From positions 1,426,001 to 1,490,000 of the forward strand of contig NC_015514.1 of assembly GCF_000212695.1 (NCBI RefSeq): 64,000 nucleotides of DNA, read 5' to 3'. This stretch comes from Cellulomonas fimi ATCC 484 (GTDB taxonomy: Bacteria; Actinomycetota; Actinomycetes; Actinomycetales; Cellulomonadaceae). Shown piece by piece: positions 7,999-16,760 of this stretch. The position numbers and the translations under genes are program-made. The notes under the pieces are model-generated. The model worked only from the letters and a program-made list of their open reading frames with translations. It did no database searches and was not told where the DNA came from. The stretch's first letter is position 1, and each line of letters opens with the position of its first letter.

Positions 7999-8980
7999 CG
8001 AAGCCCTCCCCGGTCAGCTCCACGAAGATCTCCTCCAGGCTCGGGCTGCGCACCTCGAGCCCGGCGAGCCCGACACCGGCACGCACGAGCGCCACGGACA
8101 CGTCCTCCGGGCGGACGCTGCCCAGCAGCGCGTCGACCTGCACGCCGTCGACGCGGACCTCGTCGAGGCCCAGCCCCGTGAGCACACGCGCCGCCTCCCC
8201 GGCCGTCCCCGCGGTCGTCGTCACGCGCAGCCGCGCGGCGCCGTGCGCGACGAGCGCGGACCGGTCGCCCTGCAGCACCATCCGGCCCGTGCGCATGATG
8301 CCGACGTGCGTGCAGACCTGCTCGATCTCCGCGAGCAGGTGCGACGAGACCAGGACCGTCGTGCCGGCGTCGGCGAGCTCGCGGACGAGGTGCCGGACCT
8401 CCCGCGTGCCCTGCGGGTCCAGCCCGTTCGTCGGCTCGTCAAGCACGAGCAGGTCCCGCGGACGCAGCAGCGCCGCGGCGAGGCCGAGCCGCTGCTTCAT
8501 GCCGAGCGAGTACTGCCGGTAGCGCTTGTCCGCGGCGGCCGAGAGCCCGACGCGCTCGAGGGCCTCGCCCGCGCGCCGGTCCGCCGTGCGCGGGTCGGCG
8601 GTCGCGTCGGCGGCCTCCAGGCGTGCCAGGTTGTCGCGTCCGGACAGGTACGGGTGGAACGCGGGGCCCTCGACGAGCGCGCCGACGCGGGGCAGCACCG
8701 CCGCCGACGCCGCGGGCACGGGCGCGTCGAGCAGCCAGGCCGCACCGGCGGTCGGCCGCACGAGGCCGAGCAGCATCCGGATCGTCGTCGTCTTGCCCGA
8801 CCCGTTCGGTCCCAGGAACCCGTACACCGCCCCGCGCGGCACCCGCAGGTCGAGGTCGTCGACCGCGACCTGCCCCGACCGGAACCGCTTCGTCAGGCCG
8901 TCGGTGCGCACGGCCAGGGGCCCGGTGGCGTCACCGGACCCCTGGCCGACCCGCGCGGGGTCGAGCACCGCCGTGCTCAC
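7985..8980 (-). CDS. ABC transporter ATP-binding protein
   Basis: The 331-residue ATPase has a Walker A GPNGSGKTT (57-65), signature YSLGMKQRLGLAAAL, Walker B LLVLDEPTNGLDPQG and the switch His in VSSHLL. Its ~230-residue nucleotide-binding domain carries a C-terminal extension of about 75 residues ending SLEEIFVELTGE, typical of the DrrA/NatA exporter group. It overlaps the upstream LolA-like gene by ATGA (8977-8980) and the downstream permease by 14 bases. It would energise export by the neighbouring permease. Confidence 0.93.
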   Translation of the reverse strand: MSTAVLDPARVGQGSGDATGPLAVRTDGLTKRFRSGQVAVDDLDLRVPRGAVYGFLGPNGSGKTTTIRMLLGLVRPTAGAAWLLDAPVPAASAAVLPRVGALVEGPAFHPYLSGRDNLARLEAADATADPRTADRRAGEALERVGLSAAADKRYRQYSLGMKQRLGLAAALLRPRDLLVLDEPTNGLDPQGTREVRHLVRELADAGTTVLVSSHLLAEIEQVCTHVGIMRTGRMVLQGDRSALVAHGAARLRVTTTAGTAGEAARVLTGLGLDEVRVDGVQVDALLGSVRPEDVSVALVRAGVGLAGLEVRSPSLEEIFVELTGEGFDVAR

Positions 8981-10236
8981 GCCAGCCCTTGCAGCGTCTC
9001 GGGCGAGACCGCCCCGAGCAGGACGCGGCCGTCGTCCGTGAGGAGGACGCTGAACAGGTCGGAGCTGATGAGCCGGCCCTGCGGCACGACGGTCGTGACC
9101 GCGTCGAGCAGCGCCGTCGGGTCGAGCTCGCCCGGCCCGCTCGTGTCGCTCGGGTCGTGACCGAAGTCCTCGAGCAGCGCCTGCGCGCTCTCGGAGCCCA
9201 TCGTCGGCTCGTGCTCCGCGAGCTCGCCGAGCGCGGCCGGGTCGCCCGCGAGGACGCCGTCGACGTCCACGCCGCCGACCTCGACGACCGTGTCCCAGCC
9301 CTCGCCGTGCACCGTGACGTCGGGCGGCAGGGCGTGCTCGGACTTCTGCGCGGCCGCGTCGGCCAGCTCGGCGTCCGTCGGCAGCGGCACCTCGACCTCG
9401 CGGACCTCGGCCCCGGCGGGCGGCGAGAACGCCAGCACCGCGTCGGACGGCGTCGCGAACGTGACGTCGGTGAAGCCGATCTCGAGCGCGGGCTCGGCGT
9501 CGTCCTGCGCGCTCCAGACCTGCACGCGCAGCGGCGTCGACGTCTCCGCGTCGACCGCGAGCACCACGCGACCGACCAGCGTCGACGTGCTCTTGGGCGT
9601 CACGACGAGCTGGTAGGCGTCACGGCCCGCGACGGTCGTCGCACCGTCGATCGACACGGTCGACAGCTCCTCCGCGTGCGCGAGCGCCTCCTCGGCCGCG
9701 GCCTGCGGCGTCGGGAGGCCGCCCTGCACCTGCGGACCCTCCTGCGCGAGCTGCAGCAGGCGCGCCGCGTCGGCGGCCGCGACCGTGTAGTGGACGACCT
9801 CGTCGTCCTGGCTGGAGTACGTCCACGCCTCGAGGCCGTCGTGCACCACCGAGTACTCGGACGCGGCACCCAGCAGCGCGACGCGCGAGCGCATCTCGCC
9901 GTCGGACCAGACCCGCAGCGTCGAGGAGCCGGACATGAGGTTCACGGGGTCGGCGCCGCCGGCCGCGCCGAACGGCAGCGCGGGCAGCCCGAGCCGGGCG
10001 GTGTAGACGACGGTGCCGGACAGCGCGGGCGGCTCGGCGGCCGAGACCTGCGCGACGAGCTCCGCGGGCGTCACCGGGGGCAGGCCCTCGGAGTCCGCGG
10101 ACGCGAGCAGCGGGGGCGCCAGCACGGCGGTGGCCACCGCGACGGCGGCGACGCCGGGCACCGCCCAGCGGGCCCGGGGGGACAGGGACCGGCGGACCGC
10201 GGTCGCCGGCGGCGGGGTGGGCTGTGTCTCGGTCAT
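8977..10236 (-). CDS. secreted/anchored LolA-like lipoprotein-carrier fold protein
   Basis: The 419-residue product has a charged N-terminus and one hydrophobic span (residues 25-46, WAVPGVAAVAVATAVLAPPLLA) that reads as a signal anchor or signal peptide. The remainder is extracytoplasmic and resembles LolA-like/DUF2092 proteins of actinobacteria: an unclosed beta-barrel fold with LSGTVVYTARL, STLRVWSDGEMRSRV, DAYQLVVTPKS and LRVQVWS strands. It is first gene of an operon with the ABC ATPase and permease (ATGA overlap). It may bind lipid or lipoprotein for the exporter. It is divergent from a two-component system that may control it. The precise role is not known. Confidence 0.7.
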   Translation of the reverse strand: MTETQPTPPPATAVRRSLSPRARWAVPGVAAVAVATAVLAPPLLASADSEGLPPVTPAELVAQVSAAEPPALSGTVVYTARLGLPALPFGAAGGADPVNLMSGSSTLRVWSDGEMRSRVALLGAASEYSVVHDGLEAWTYSSQDDEVVHYTVAAADAARLLQLAQEGPQVQGGLPTPQAAAEEALAHAEELSTVSIDGATTVAGRDAYQLVVTPKSTSTLVGRVVLAVDAETSTPLRVQVWSAQDDAEPALEIGFTDVTFATPSDAVLAFSPPAGAEVREVEVPLPTDAELADAAAQKSEHALPPDVTVHGEGWDTVVEVGGVDVDGVLAGDPAALGELAEHEPTMGSESAQALLEDFGHDPSDTSGPGELDPTALLDAVTTVVPQGRLISSDLFSVLLTDDGRVLLGAVSPETLQGLA

Positions 10237-10307
10237 GGCTCCACTGTGCGCCCCGGCCGCTGTGGGGACGCTGAGACCGCGTGCGGCGCCGCCGCCGGGG
10301 CGGGTGG

Positions 10308-10313
10308 CATGCT
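10308..10313 (+). promoter_or_regulatory. -10 element for leaderless response-regulator mRNA
   Basis: CATGCT fits the actinobacterial NANNNT -10 pattern and ends six bases before the GTG start at 10320; no Shine-Dalgarno is present, so transcription should begin at or next to the start codon. Confidence 0.5.
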
Positions 10314-10319
10314 GCCGAC

Positions 10320-10973
10320 GTGCGGATCCTGGTGGTGGACGACGAGCGGGGCCTGACGAGCGCGCTGCACCGCGGGCTGTCGGCCGAGGGGTTCGCGGTC
10401 GACGTCGCGCACGACGGCGAGGCCGGGCTGCAGCTCGCGCTCGAGCACGACTACGACGCGATCGTGCTCGACATCATGCTGCCGCGACGCAACGGGTACG
10501 ACGTCGTCACGGCGCTGCGCGCGCAGGACGTGCGCACGCCCGTGCTGCTGCTGTCGGCGAAGGACGGCGAGTACGACGTCGCGGACGGGCTCGACGTCGG
10601 CGCCGACGACTACCTGACGAAGCCCTTCGCGTTCGTCGTGCTCGTCGCCCGGCTGCGGGCGCTGCTGCGCCGCCCCCCGCAGGTGCGGCCGGCCGTGCTG
10701 GCCGTGGGTGACCTCGTGCTCGACCCGGCCGCCCGGACGGTCACGCGGGCGGGCGAGCCCGTCGTGCTCACGGTCCGCGAGCTCGCGCTGCTCGAGTACC
10801 TCATGCGGCACGCGGACCGCGTCGTCGGCAAGGTCGAGCTGCGCGACCACGTGTGGGAGGGCACGGGCGAGGACGTCAACGTCGTCGAGGTCTACGTCGG
10901 CTACCTGCGCCGCAAGCTCGGCCGGGACGCCGTCGCGACGGTGCGCGGCGCGGGCTACCGCGTAGGGGGGTGA
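10320..10973 (+). CDS. OmpR/PhoB-family response regulator
   Basis: The 217-residue protein has a receiver domain with acidic pocket Asp7-Asp8, phosphoacceptor Asp51 (VLDIMLPRRNGY) and the LTKPF lysine, followed by a winged-helix DNA-binding domain ending LRRKLGRDAVATVRGAGYRV. GTG 10320 is the chosen start because the receiver begins directly after it (VRILVVDDE) and a -10 element lies six bases upstream. The sensor kinase gene follows with essentially no gap. It is divergent from the LolA-like/ABC operon, with an 83-base shared promoter region, so that operon is its likeliest target. Confidence 0.95.
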   Translation: MRILVVDDERGLTSALHRGLSAEGFAVDVAHDGEAGLQLALEHDYDAIVLDIMLPRRNGYDVVTALRAQDVRTPVLLLSAKDGEYDVADGLDVGADDYLTKPFAFVVLVARLRALLRRPPQVRPAVLAVGDLVLDPAARTVTRAGEPVVLTVRELALLEYLMRHADRVVGKVELRDHVWEGTGEDVNVVEVYVGYLRRKLGRDAVATVRGAGYRVGG

Positions 10974-10975
10974 GC

Positions 10976-12307
10976 GTGCGCGCGTCGCTGCGGCTGCGGC
11001 TGACCGCCCTGACCGCCGGGCTCCTCATGGTCGCGCTCGCGGTGGGCGCGCTCGTGCTGACGTCCGTGCTCTCCGCGGGGCGGGTCGCCGCGCTCGACGA
11101 GGCGGTGCGGGCGCGCGCGCAGACCGTCGCGGACCTGGCCGCAGCGGATCGCGTGCCGGACCCGCTGCCCGTCGCCGAGGGTGGCGAGATCGCCCAGCTC
11201 CTCGACGCGGACGGGCTGGTCCTGGCGACCTCCGCCAACGCGACCCGGACCCTGCCGGTGCTGCCGTCGCGGACGCTCGCGGCGCTGCGCCCGGCGTCGG
11301 GGCGCACGACCGTCGTGAGCACGACCGCGTCCGGCTACGACCCGGACGCGCGCGTCGCGCTGAGCTCCACGACCTACCGGGGCGAGCCCGTGACCGCGGT
11401 CGCGTCCCTGCCGCTGGGGGAGGTGCGCGGGCTCGTGCGCGCGCTGCGGGTCGCGCTCGTCGTGGTCGTCCCGCTGCTCACGCTGCTGCTCGCCGGGACG
11501 ATCTGGCTCGTCATCGGCCGCGCGCTGCGACCTGTCGACGCGCTGCGCCGGGCCGCCGCCGAGGTGGCGCGCTCGGGCGGGCGCGGCTCGCTGCCCGTGC
11601 CGCCCGTCGACGACGAGCTCGCGGCCCTCGCCCGCACCCTGAACGACATGCTCGACCGCCTCGAGACGAGCGCGGCCCGGCAGCGGACGTTCGTCGGCGA
11701 CGCCGCGCACGAGCTGCGCTCGCCCCTCGCGTCGCTGCGGGCGGCGCTCGACGTCGCGCGGGCGCACCCCGACGCGTACCCGACGACGGAGCTCGTCGCC
11801 GACGCGGAACGCGAGGCGCTGCGCATGCAGGGCCTCGTGGACGACCTGCTGCTGCTGGCCCGCGTCGGCTCGGCGCCCCTCGCCCGCGAGGACGTCGACC
11901 TGGGTGCGGTCGCGCGCGACGTCGTCGACGCCGAGACGTCGGCGCCCGGTCCCGACGTCGAGGTGACGGGCGCCGGGCGCGCGCTCAGCGACGCGGTCGC
12001 CACGGGGCGCGTCGTGCGCAACCTCGTCGGCAACGCGTGCCGGCACGCGAGCGCCCGCGTGCGGGTGACCGTCGCCGACGGGTCGGTCGTCGTGGAGGAC
12101 GACGGCGCGGGGATCGACCCGGCCGACCGCGAGCGCGTGTTCGAGCGGTTCGTGCGGCTCGACGACGCGCGCGAGCGTGAGGCGGGCGGCAGCGGGCTCG
12201 GGCTCGCGATCGCGCGCGAGATGGCGCGCGAGCAGGGCGGCGACGTCGTGCTGGGGGAGTCGGACCTGGGCGGGCTGCTCGCCCGCGTGACGCTGCCCGC
12301 GCCCTGA
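10976..12307 (+). CDS. sensor histidine kinase (OmpR-type partner)
   Basis: The 443-residue membrane kinase has an N-terminal span (LTALTAGLLMVALAVGALVLT), an extracytoplasmic sensor of about 120 residues, a second span (VALVVVVPLLTLLLAGTIWLVI, 159-180), a HAMP-like linker, the H-box GDAAHELRSPL with His245, the N-box RNLVGNACRHA, and G-boxes DDGAGI and GGSGLGLAI. I favour GTG 10976 because AGGGGGG ends five bases upstream; GTG 10970, overlapping the regulator stop, is the alternative. It would phosphorylate the adjacent regulator. The signal is unknown. Confidence 0.92.
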   Translation: MRASLRLRLTALTAGLLMVALAVGALVLTSVLSAGRVAALDEAVRARAQTVADLAAADRVPDPLPVAEGGEIAQLLDADGLVLATSANATRTLPVLPSRTLAALRPASGRTTVVSTTASGYDPDARVALSSTTYRGEPVTAVASLPLGEVRGLVRALRVALVVVVPLLTLLLAGTIWLVIGRALRPVDALRRAAAEVARSGGRGSLPVPPVDDELAALARTLNDMLDRLETSAARQRTFVGDAAHELRSPLASLRAALDVARAHPDAYPTTELVADAEREALRMQGLVDDLLLLARVGSAPLAREDVDLGAVARDVVDAETSAPGPDVEVTGAGRALSDAVATGRVVRNLVGNACRHASARVRVTVADGSVVVEDDGAGIDPADRERVFERFVRLDDAREREAGGSGLGLAIAREMAREQGGDVVLGESDLGGLLARVTLPAP

Positions 12308-12369
12308 GCGCCCCGGCGGCGCCGGGGGCAGGACGCGGGCAGTGGCCGTCGTGGAAGACGGCGTCCCGG

Positions 12370-12412
12370 GACCCGGACCGGACAGGGGTCGGCTCCTCGT
12401 CCGGTCCGGGTC
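12370..12412. terminator. bidirectional terminator hairpin
   Basis: A perfect 14-base stem (12370-12383 with 12399-12412) separates the convergent kinase and pyrophosphatase genes, 13 bases past the pyrophosphatase stop on the minus strand. Confidence 0.8.
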
Positions 12413-12424
12413 GTCCGTGAGGCG

Positions 12425-15028
12425 TCAGACGCGGGTGGGCACCGCGTCGTCGGCCGGGGTGCCGGGCTGCGGGAGCAGCTCGGCGGGCTCGTCGTCGGGG
12501 GTCGGGGTCTCGGTCGAGGCCTGGATCCGCATGCCGTAGAACGAGCGGTGCACGAAGTACGTCGACGCGAGGAAGAACACCGCGGCGAGCGTGAGGACGA
12601 GCGCGTGACGGCCCTGGCCGGACAGCTGCACGGCCAGGTCGACCGCGAGCAGGCCGAACAGCGTCGTGAACTTGATGACCGGGTTGAGCGCGACGGACGA
12701 CGTGTCCTTGAACGGGTCGCCCACGGTGTCGCCCACGACGGTCGCGTCGTGCAGCGGCGTGCCGTTGGCGTGCAGCTCCGTCTCGACGATCTTCTTCGCG
12801 TTGTCCCACGCGCCACCGGCGTTCGCCATGAAGATCGCCTGGTAGAGGCCGAACAGCGCGATGGAGATGAGGTAGCCGACGAAGAAGTACGGCTCGACGA
12901 ACGCGAACGCGAGCGTCGCGAAGAACACCCCGAGGAACATCGTGAGCATGCCGCGCTGCGCGTACTGCGTGCAGATCTCGACGACCCGGCGCGAGTCCTC
13001 CTCGCTGGCCTTCTCGCTGCCGTCGAGGCGGATGTGCGTGCGGATGAACTCCACGGCCCGGTAGGCGCCGGTCGTGACGGCCTGGATGGACGCACCCGTG
13101 AACCAGTAGATGACGGAGCCGCCCGCGACGAGCCCGAGCAGGAACGGCGGGTGCAGCAGCGACAGGTTCTCCAGGCCGGTGGTGAGGCCGTCGGTGAGGC
13201 CCATGATGATCGAGAAGATCATGGTGGTGGCGCCGACGACGGCGGTGCCGATGAGCACGGGCTTGGCGGTGGCCTTGAACGTGTTGCCCGCGCCGTCGTT
13301 CTCCTCGAGCATCTGCTTCGCGCGCTCCCAGGCGGGGACGAAGCCGTGCGAGGCGCGCAGGTCCTCGTCGATCCCGTCGACGTCCTCGACGCCGGACAGC
13401 TCGTAGACGCTCTGCGCGTTGTCGGTGACCGGGCCGTAGGAGTCGACCGCGATGGTCACGGGGCCCATGCCGAGGAACCCGAACGCGACGAGGCCGAACG
13501 CGAACACGGCGGGTGCGTGCATGACCTCGTCGAGGCCCAGCTCGCTCACCAGGTAGGCGCCGCCCATGAGGGCCACGATCGTCATGCCGAGCCAGTACGC
13601 GGAGAAGTTGCCCGCGACCAGGCCGGACAGGATGTTGAGCGACGGCCCGCCCTCCTTGGAGGACGCGACGACCTCGCGCGTGTGCCGGCTGCCGGTGCTG
13701 GTGAACACCTTGACGAGCTCGGGGATGAGCGCGCCGGCCAGGGTGCCGCACGAGATGATCGTGGCGAGCTTCCACCACAGGCCGGGCGTGCCGTCGGCGA
13801 GGACGAGCCACGTGGTCGCGTAGGTCGAGACGATGCAGACGGCCGAGGTCAGCCAGACCAGCGACGTGAGCGGCTTCTCGAAGTCCATGCCCTCCGCGCC
13901 CGCGTACCGGCGCTGCGCGACGAGGTCGTTGACGGTGTAGGAGATGCCGGACGCGGCGATCATCACGGTGCGCACGACGAAGATCCACACGAGCAGCGCG
14001 GCCTGCACGCCCGGGTCCGGGACGCCGAGCAGCACGAACGTCACCAGCGCGACGCCGGTCACGCCGTACGTCTCGAAGCCGTCCGCGCTCGGGCCGACGG
14101 AGTCGCCGGCGTTGTCGCCGGTGCAGTCCGCGATGACGCCCGGGTTGCGCGCGTCGTCCTCCTTGATCTTGAACGCGATCTTCATGAGGTCGGAGCCGAT
14201 GTCGGCGATCTTCGTGAAGATGCCGCCCGCGATGCGCAGCGCGGCCGCGCCGAGCGACTCGCCGACCGCGAACCCGATGAAGCACGCACCGGCGAGGTCG
14301 CCGGGCAGGAACAGCAGGATGACGAGCATGATCGCGAGCTCGAGGCTGATGAGCACCATGCCGATCGCCATGCCGGAGCGCAGCGGGATGCGGTGCAGCG
14401 GCAGGGCCTTGCCCCGCAGCGAGGCGAACGCCGTGCGGGAGTTCGCGTAGGTGTTGACGCGGATGCCGAACCACGCGACCGAGTACGAGCCCGCCATGCC
14501 GACGAGGCTGAACGCGATGACGACCGCGACGCGGCCCCAGTCGAACCCGACGAGGACCCGGTAGTAGACGACGATCACCGCGGCGATGAACGCCCACAGC
14601 ACGACGAGGAACCGGCCCTGCTGGACGAGGTACGCCTTGCAGGTCGTGTAGATGAGCTCGGACACGGACCGCATCGAGTCGTGCACCTCGAGCCGCTTGA
14701 GCTGCGCGACCACGGTGACGCCGAACGCGAGGCCGAGCGCGCACACGACGAGACCGAGGCCGAGCCACACCCGGCCGGGCACCCCGGCGATCGTGACCGA
14801 CCCGAGGTCGGGAAGCGCGAGCCCGGCCTCACCTCCGTGGCCGGAGCCGCCGCCGGCCTCACCGGTCGCGGCGCAGCCGGACAGCAGCAGGGCGAGGGTG
14901 GCAAGCGCTCCCACGGCGGTGGCCCGGGAGGCGGAACGGGGCGTGCGGGGACGTGCGGCGGGACGGTCGACGGGGGGTGCGGCGGGGCTGGCGGACGTCA
15001 CGCGGCTGCGCGACTGCGATGTGGACAC
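12425..15028 (-). CDS. hppA: membrane H+-translocating pyrophosphatase, divergent subfamily, with N-terminal lipobox
   Basis: The 867-residue polytopic protein couples PPi hydrolysis to H+ export. Conserved substrate-binding blocks are present (GGIFTKIADIGSDL, KEDDARNPGVIADCTGDNAGD, DSYGPVTDNAQS, GDTVGDPFKDTSS). The Lys in GNTFKA is the residue that marks K+-independent pumps. The DIGSDLMKI variant departs from the common DVGADLVGK and matches the divergent, Na+-inhibited H+-PPase group that I recall being described from Chlorobium and Cellulomonas fimi. Unusually, the N-terminus carries a basic region, a hydrophobic stretch and LLLSGC (Cys52), a lipobox. GTG 15028 is set by GAGGAAG five bases upstream. 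The gene stands alone. Confidence 0.93.
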   Translation of the reverse strand: MSTSQSRSRVTSASPAAPPVDRPAARPRTPRSASRATAVGALATLALLLSGCAATGEAGGGSGHGGEAGLALPDLGSVTIAGVPGRVWLGLGLVVCALGLAFGVTVVAQLKRLEVHDSMRSVSELIYTTCKAYLVQQGRFLVVLWAFIAAVIVVYYRVLVGFDWGRVAVVIAFSLVGMAGSYSVAWFGIRVNTYANSRTAFASLRGKALPLHRIPLRSGMAIGMVLISLELAIMLVILLFLPGDLAGACFIGFAVGESLGAAALRIAGGIFTKIADIGSDLMKIAFKIKEDDARNPGVIADCTGDNAGDSVGPSADGFETYGVTGVALVTFVLLGVPDPGVQAALLVWIFVVRTVMIAASGISYTVNDLVAQRRYAGAEGMDFEKPLTSLVWLTSAVCIVSTYATTWLVLADGTPGLWWKLATIISCGTLAGALIPELVKVFTSTGSRHTREVVASSKEGGPSLNILSGLVAGNFSAYWLGMTIVALMGGAYLVSELGLDEVMHAPAVFAFGLVAFGFLGMGPVTIAVDSYGPVTDNAQSVYELSGVEDVDGIDEDLRASHGFVPAWERAKQMLEENDGAGNTFKATAKPVLIGTAVVGATTMIFSIIMGLTDGLTTGLENLSLLHPPFLLGLVAGGSVIYWFTGASIQAVTTGAYRAVEFIRTHIRLDGSEKASEEDSRRVVEICTQYAQRGMLTMFLGVFFATLAFAFVEPYFFVGYLISIALFGLYQAIFMANAGGAWDNAKKIVETELHANGTPLHDATVVGDTVGDPFKDTSSVALNPVIKFTTLFGLLAVDLAVQLSGQGRHALVLTLAAVFFLASTYFVHRSFYGMRIQASTETPTPDDEPAELLPQPGTPADDAVPTRV

Positions 15029-15186
15029 GGTCTTCCTCGGCTCGTGCGGAAACCCTTTGCTCTCTCTTGGAACGTAGGACTGGGCACCCGAGCGGACGTG
15101 TGACCTAAGTCTCGGTCGGGTGCGTGGGCCCGCGTGCAGCGGGCCCTCCGCGCGGCGTGTCGGGGGCGACTCGCCGTCGTCGCAGG

Positions 15187-16059
15187 TCAGCGCGTGGCGC
15201 GGCCCGTCCAGTGGGTGGGACGCGCGACGCGTCCGGGGAGCCGCGTCCCGAGGTTCCCCCGAGCGGCCGCAGCCTGGGGTCCGGTGACGAACAGCGCGTC
15301 CGTGAGGTCGGCGTCCCGCAGGTCCGCACCCCGCAGGTCGGCACCGACGAGGTCGGCGACGCGCAGGTCCGCTCCGCGCAGGTCCGCACCCATGAGCCAC
15401 GCGCCGCGCAGGTCGACGGCACGCAGGTCCGCACCCGCCAGCCGGGCGCCCACGAGGTCCGCGCGCCGGCGGTCGCGGCGGCGGCCGGGCAGCCCGGCCC
15501 GCGCGGCGGCGCGCACCGCGGCGCTCGTCCGGGCGAGCACGTCGTCGACCTCGCGGTGCAGGCCGTCGACGACCGCGGCGTCGCGGACGGCGGGCGGGGT
15601 CTCGGCGAGCGCGACGACCGCGGCGAGCGCGCGACGCGCGTCGGCGTGCACGGCGGCGGCATCCGCGCGGTCCAGCGCGTCGTCCAGGTACCACGCGAAC
15701 TCGTGCAGGCGCCGCTGCACCGCGAACGCGTCGGCCACCGCGGCGTCGGGGCGCACGGCGGGACCTCCGAAGGCGGCCGTCACGTGCTGGCCCGCCCCGA
15801 AGCAGTCGAACACGGTGCAGCCCGCGAACCCGCGCTCGCGCAGGCGGTCGTGGATGCCGCACCGCAGGTCGTCCTGCAGGTGCCCGCAGGCGGTCCCGGC
15901 CGGCTTGTCGACGGCGAAGTCCGCCGACCGCGCGAACGGCAGGACCACGCAGCACAGCGCGGCGCACCGGGAGCAGTCCGCGTGCAGCTCCAGCGGGACG
16001 CGTGCACCGGCCTGCTCCACCGCGACCTCCCGTCCCGTCCCCGTCCAGCCGACCCGCAC
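15187..16059 (-). CDS. pentapeptide-repeat protein with N-terminal Cys cluster
   Basis: The 290-residue protein has two visible parts. The N-terminal 90 residues hold a dense cysteine set (CSRCAALCC at 29-37, then Cys58, Cys67, Cys81 and Cys86), which looks like a metal or Fe-S site. The C-terminus holds about eleven pentapeptide repeats of the A(D/N)LxG type ([20 protein letters not shown] onwards), which fold as a right-handed beta helix. A helical middle joins them. The GTG start at 16059 begins a short lead before the Cys cluster. Pentapeptide proteins can mimic DNA and protect gyrase, but most have no known function, and I make no such claim here. It has no operon partner. Confidence 0.8.
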   Translation of the reverse strand: MRVGWTGTGREVAVEQAGARVPLELHADCSRCAALCCVVLPFARSADFAVDKPAGTACGHLQDDLRCGIHDRLRERGFAGCTVFDCFGAGQHVTAAFGGPAVRPDAAVADAFAVQRRLHEFAWYLDDALDRADAAAVHADARRALAAVVALAETPPAVRDAAVVDGLHREVDDVLARTSAAVRAAARAGLPGRRRDRRRADLVGARLAGADLRAVDLRGAWLMGADLRGADLRVADLVGADLRGADLRDADLTDALFVTGPQAAAARGNLGTRLPGRVARPTHWTGRATR

Positions 16060-16202
16060 GTGCGAGCAGCCGATCCGCGCGCGGTCGGCCCGGCGCGTGC
16101 CCGCCGACCGGCCGCGAGCCTACCCGCGCCCGCGGGCGGTCCCGCTGCGGGCGGCCGGGACCCGGAGCACGATGGTGCCCAGGACCGACGAAGGAGGGGA
16201 CC

Positions 16203-16628
16203 GTGCCGAAGACGAGACGTGACGGCGAGCCGGTCCGCGACGAGCTCCCGAGCACGCTGCAGCGCTCGGGCGCGAAGGCGCAGCGCACGTTCGCGCACGC
16301 GCACGACGCGGCCCTCGAGCAGTACGACGGCGACGAGGAGCGGGCCTACCGGGTCGCGTTCGCCGCGCTCAAGCACACGCACGAGAAGGTCGGCGACCGC
16401 TGGCGGCCCAAGGAGGAGTACGGGCCCTCCGACGCGCGCGCCGAGCAGGGCGGTCGTGACGCGGACGCGCCCACGGCGGGCGGCGTCGACGCCAACGCCT
16501 CCAAGGCGCACCTGTACGACGTCGCGCGCGAGCTCGACGTCGCGGGGCGCTCACGCATGACCAAGGCGGAGCTCGTGGAGGCGATCCAGCGCGAGAACGA
16601 CCGGCGGTCGCGGGCGGCGCTGCGCTGA
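16203..16628 (+). CDS. ChaB-domain protein with Rho-N-like C-terminus
   Basis: This 141-residue cytoplasmic protein starts with a ChaB-like domain (DELPSTLQRSGAKAQRTF, then AHDAALEQYDGDEERAYRVAFAALKH) and, after a polar linker, ends with a small helical motif (HLYDVARELDVAGRSRMTKAELVEAIQR) like the Rho N-terminal/SAP-type nucleic-acid-binding fold. AAGGAGGGG at 16190-16198 gives a very strong ribosome-binding site for the GTG at 16203. ChaB is named for cation transport regulation, but its biochemical role is unclear. The combination suggests a small nucleic-acid-associated or stress protein; that is inference. Confidence 0.85.
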   Translation: MPKTRRDGEPVRDELPSTLQRSGAKAQRTFAHAHDAALEQYDGDEERAYRVAFAALKHTHEKVGDRWRPKEEYGPSDARAEQGGRDADAPTAGGVDANASKAHLYDVARELDVAGRSRMTKAELVEAIQRENDRRSRAALR

Positions 16629-16760
16629 GCAGCCGGCGTCCGCGGCGTGCCCGCGGCGTCCCTGGGCACGCGGTCCGGCCGGCCGGCCTCCGCACAACGG
16701 TGGAGGCGAACCGTCCGGTCGGCTGACCTGCGGCGGGGCGCCGCCGCCTACGCCGGCGCC

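Noticed and set aside
10320..12307. Control of the nitrate genes by the two-component system at 10320-12307
   Set aside because: It is OmpR-type, divergent from an ABC exporter and 11 kb from the nar genes; the closer candidate is the regulator beside narK.
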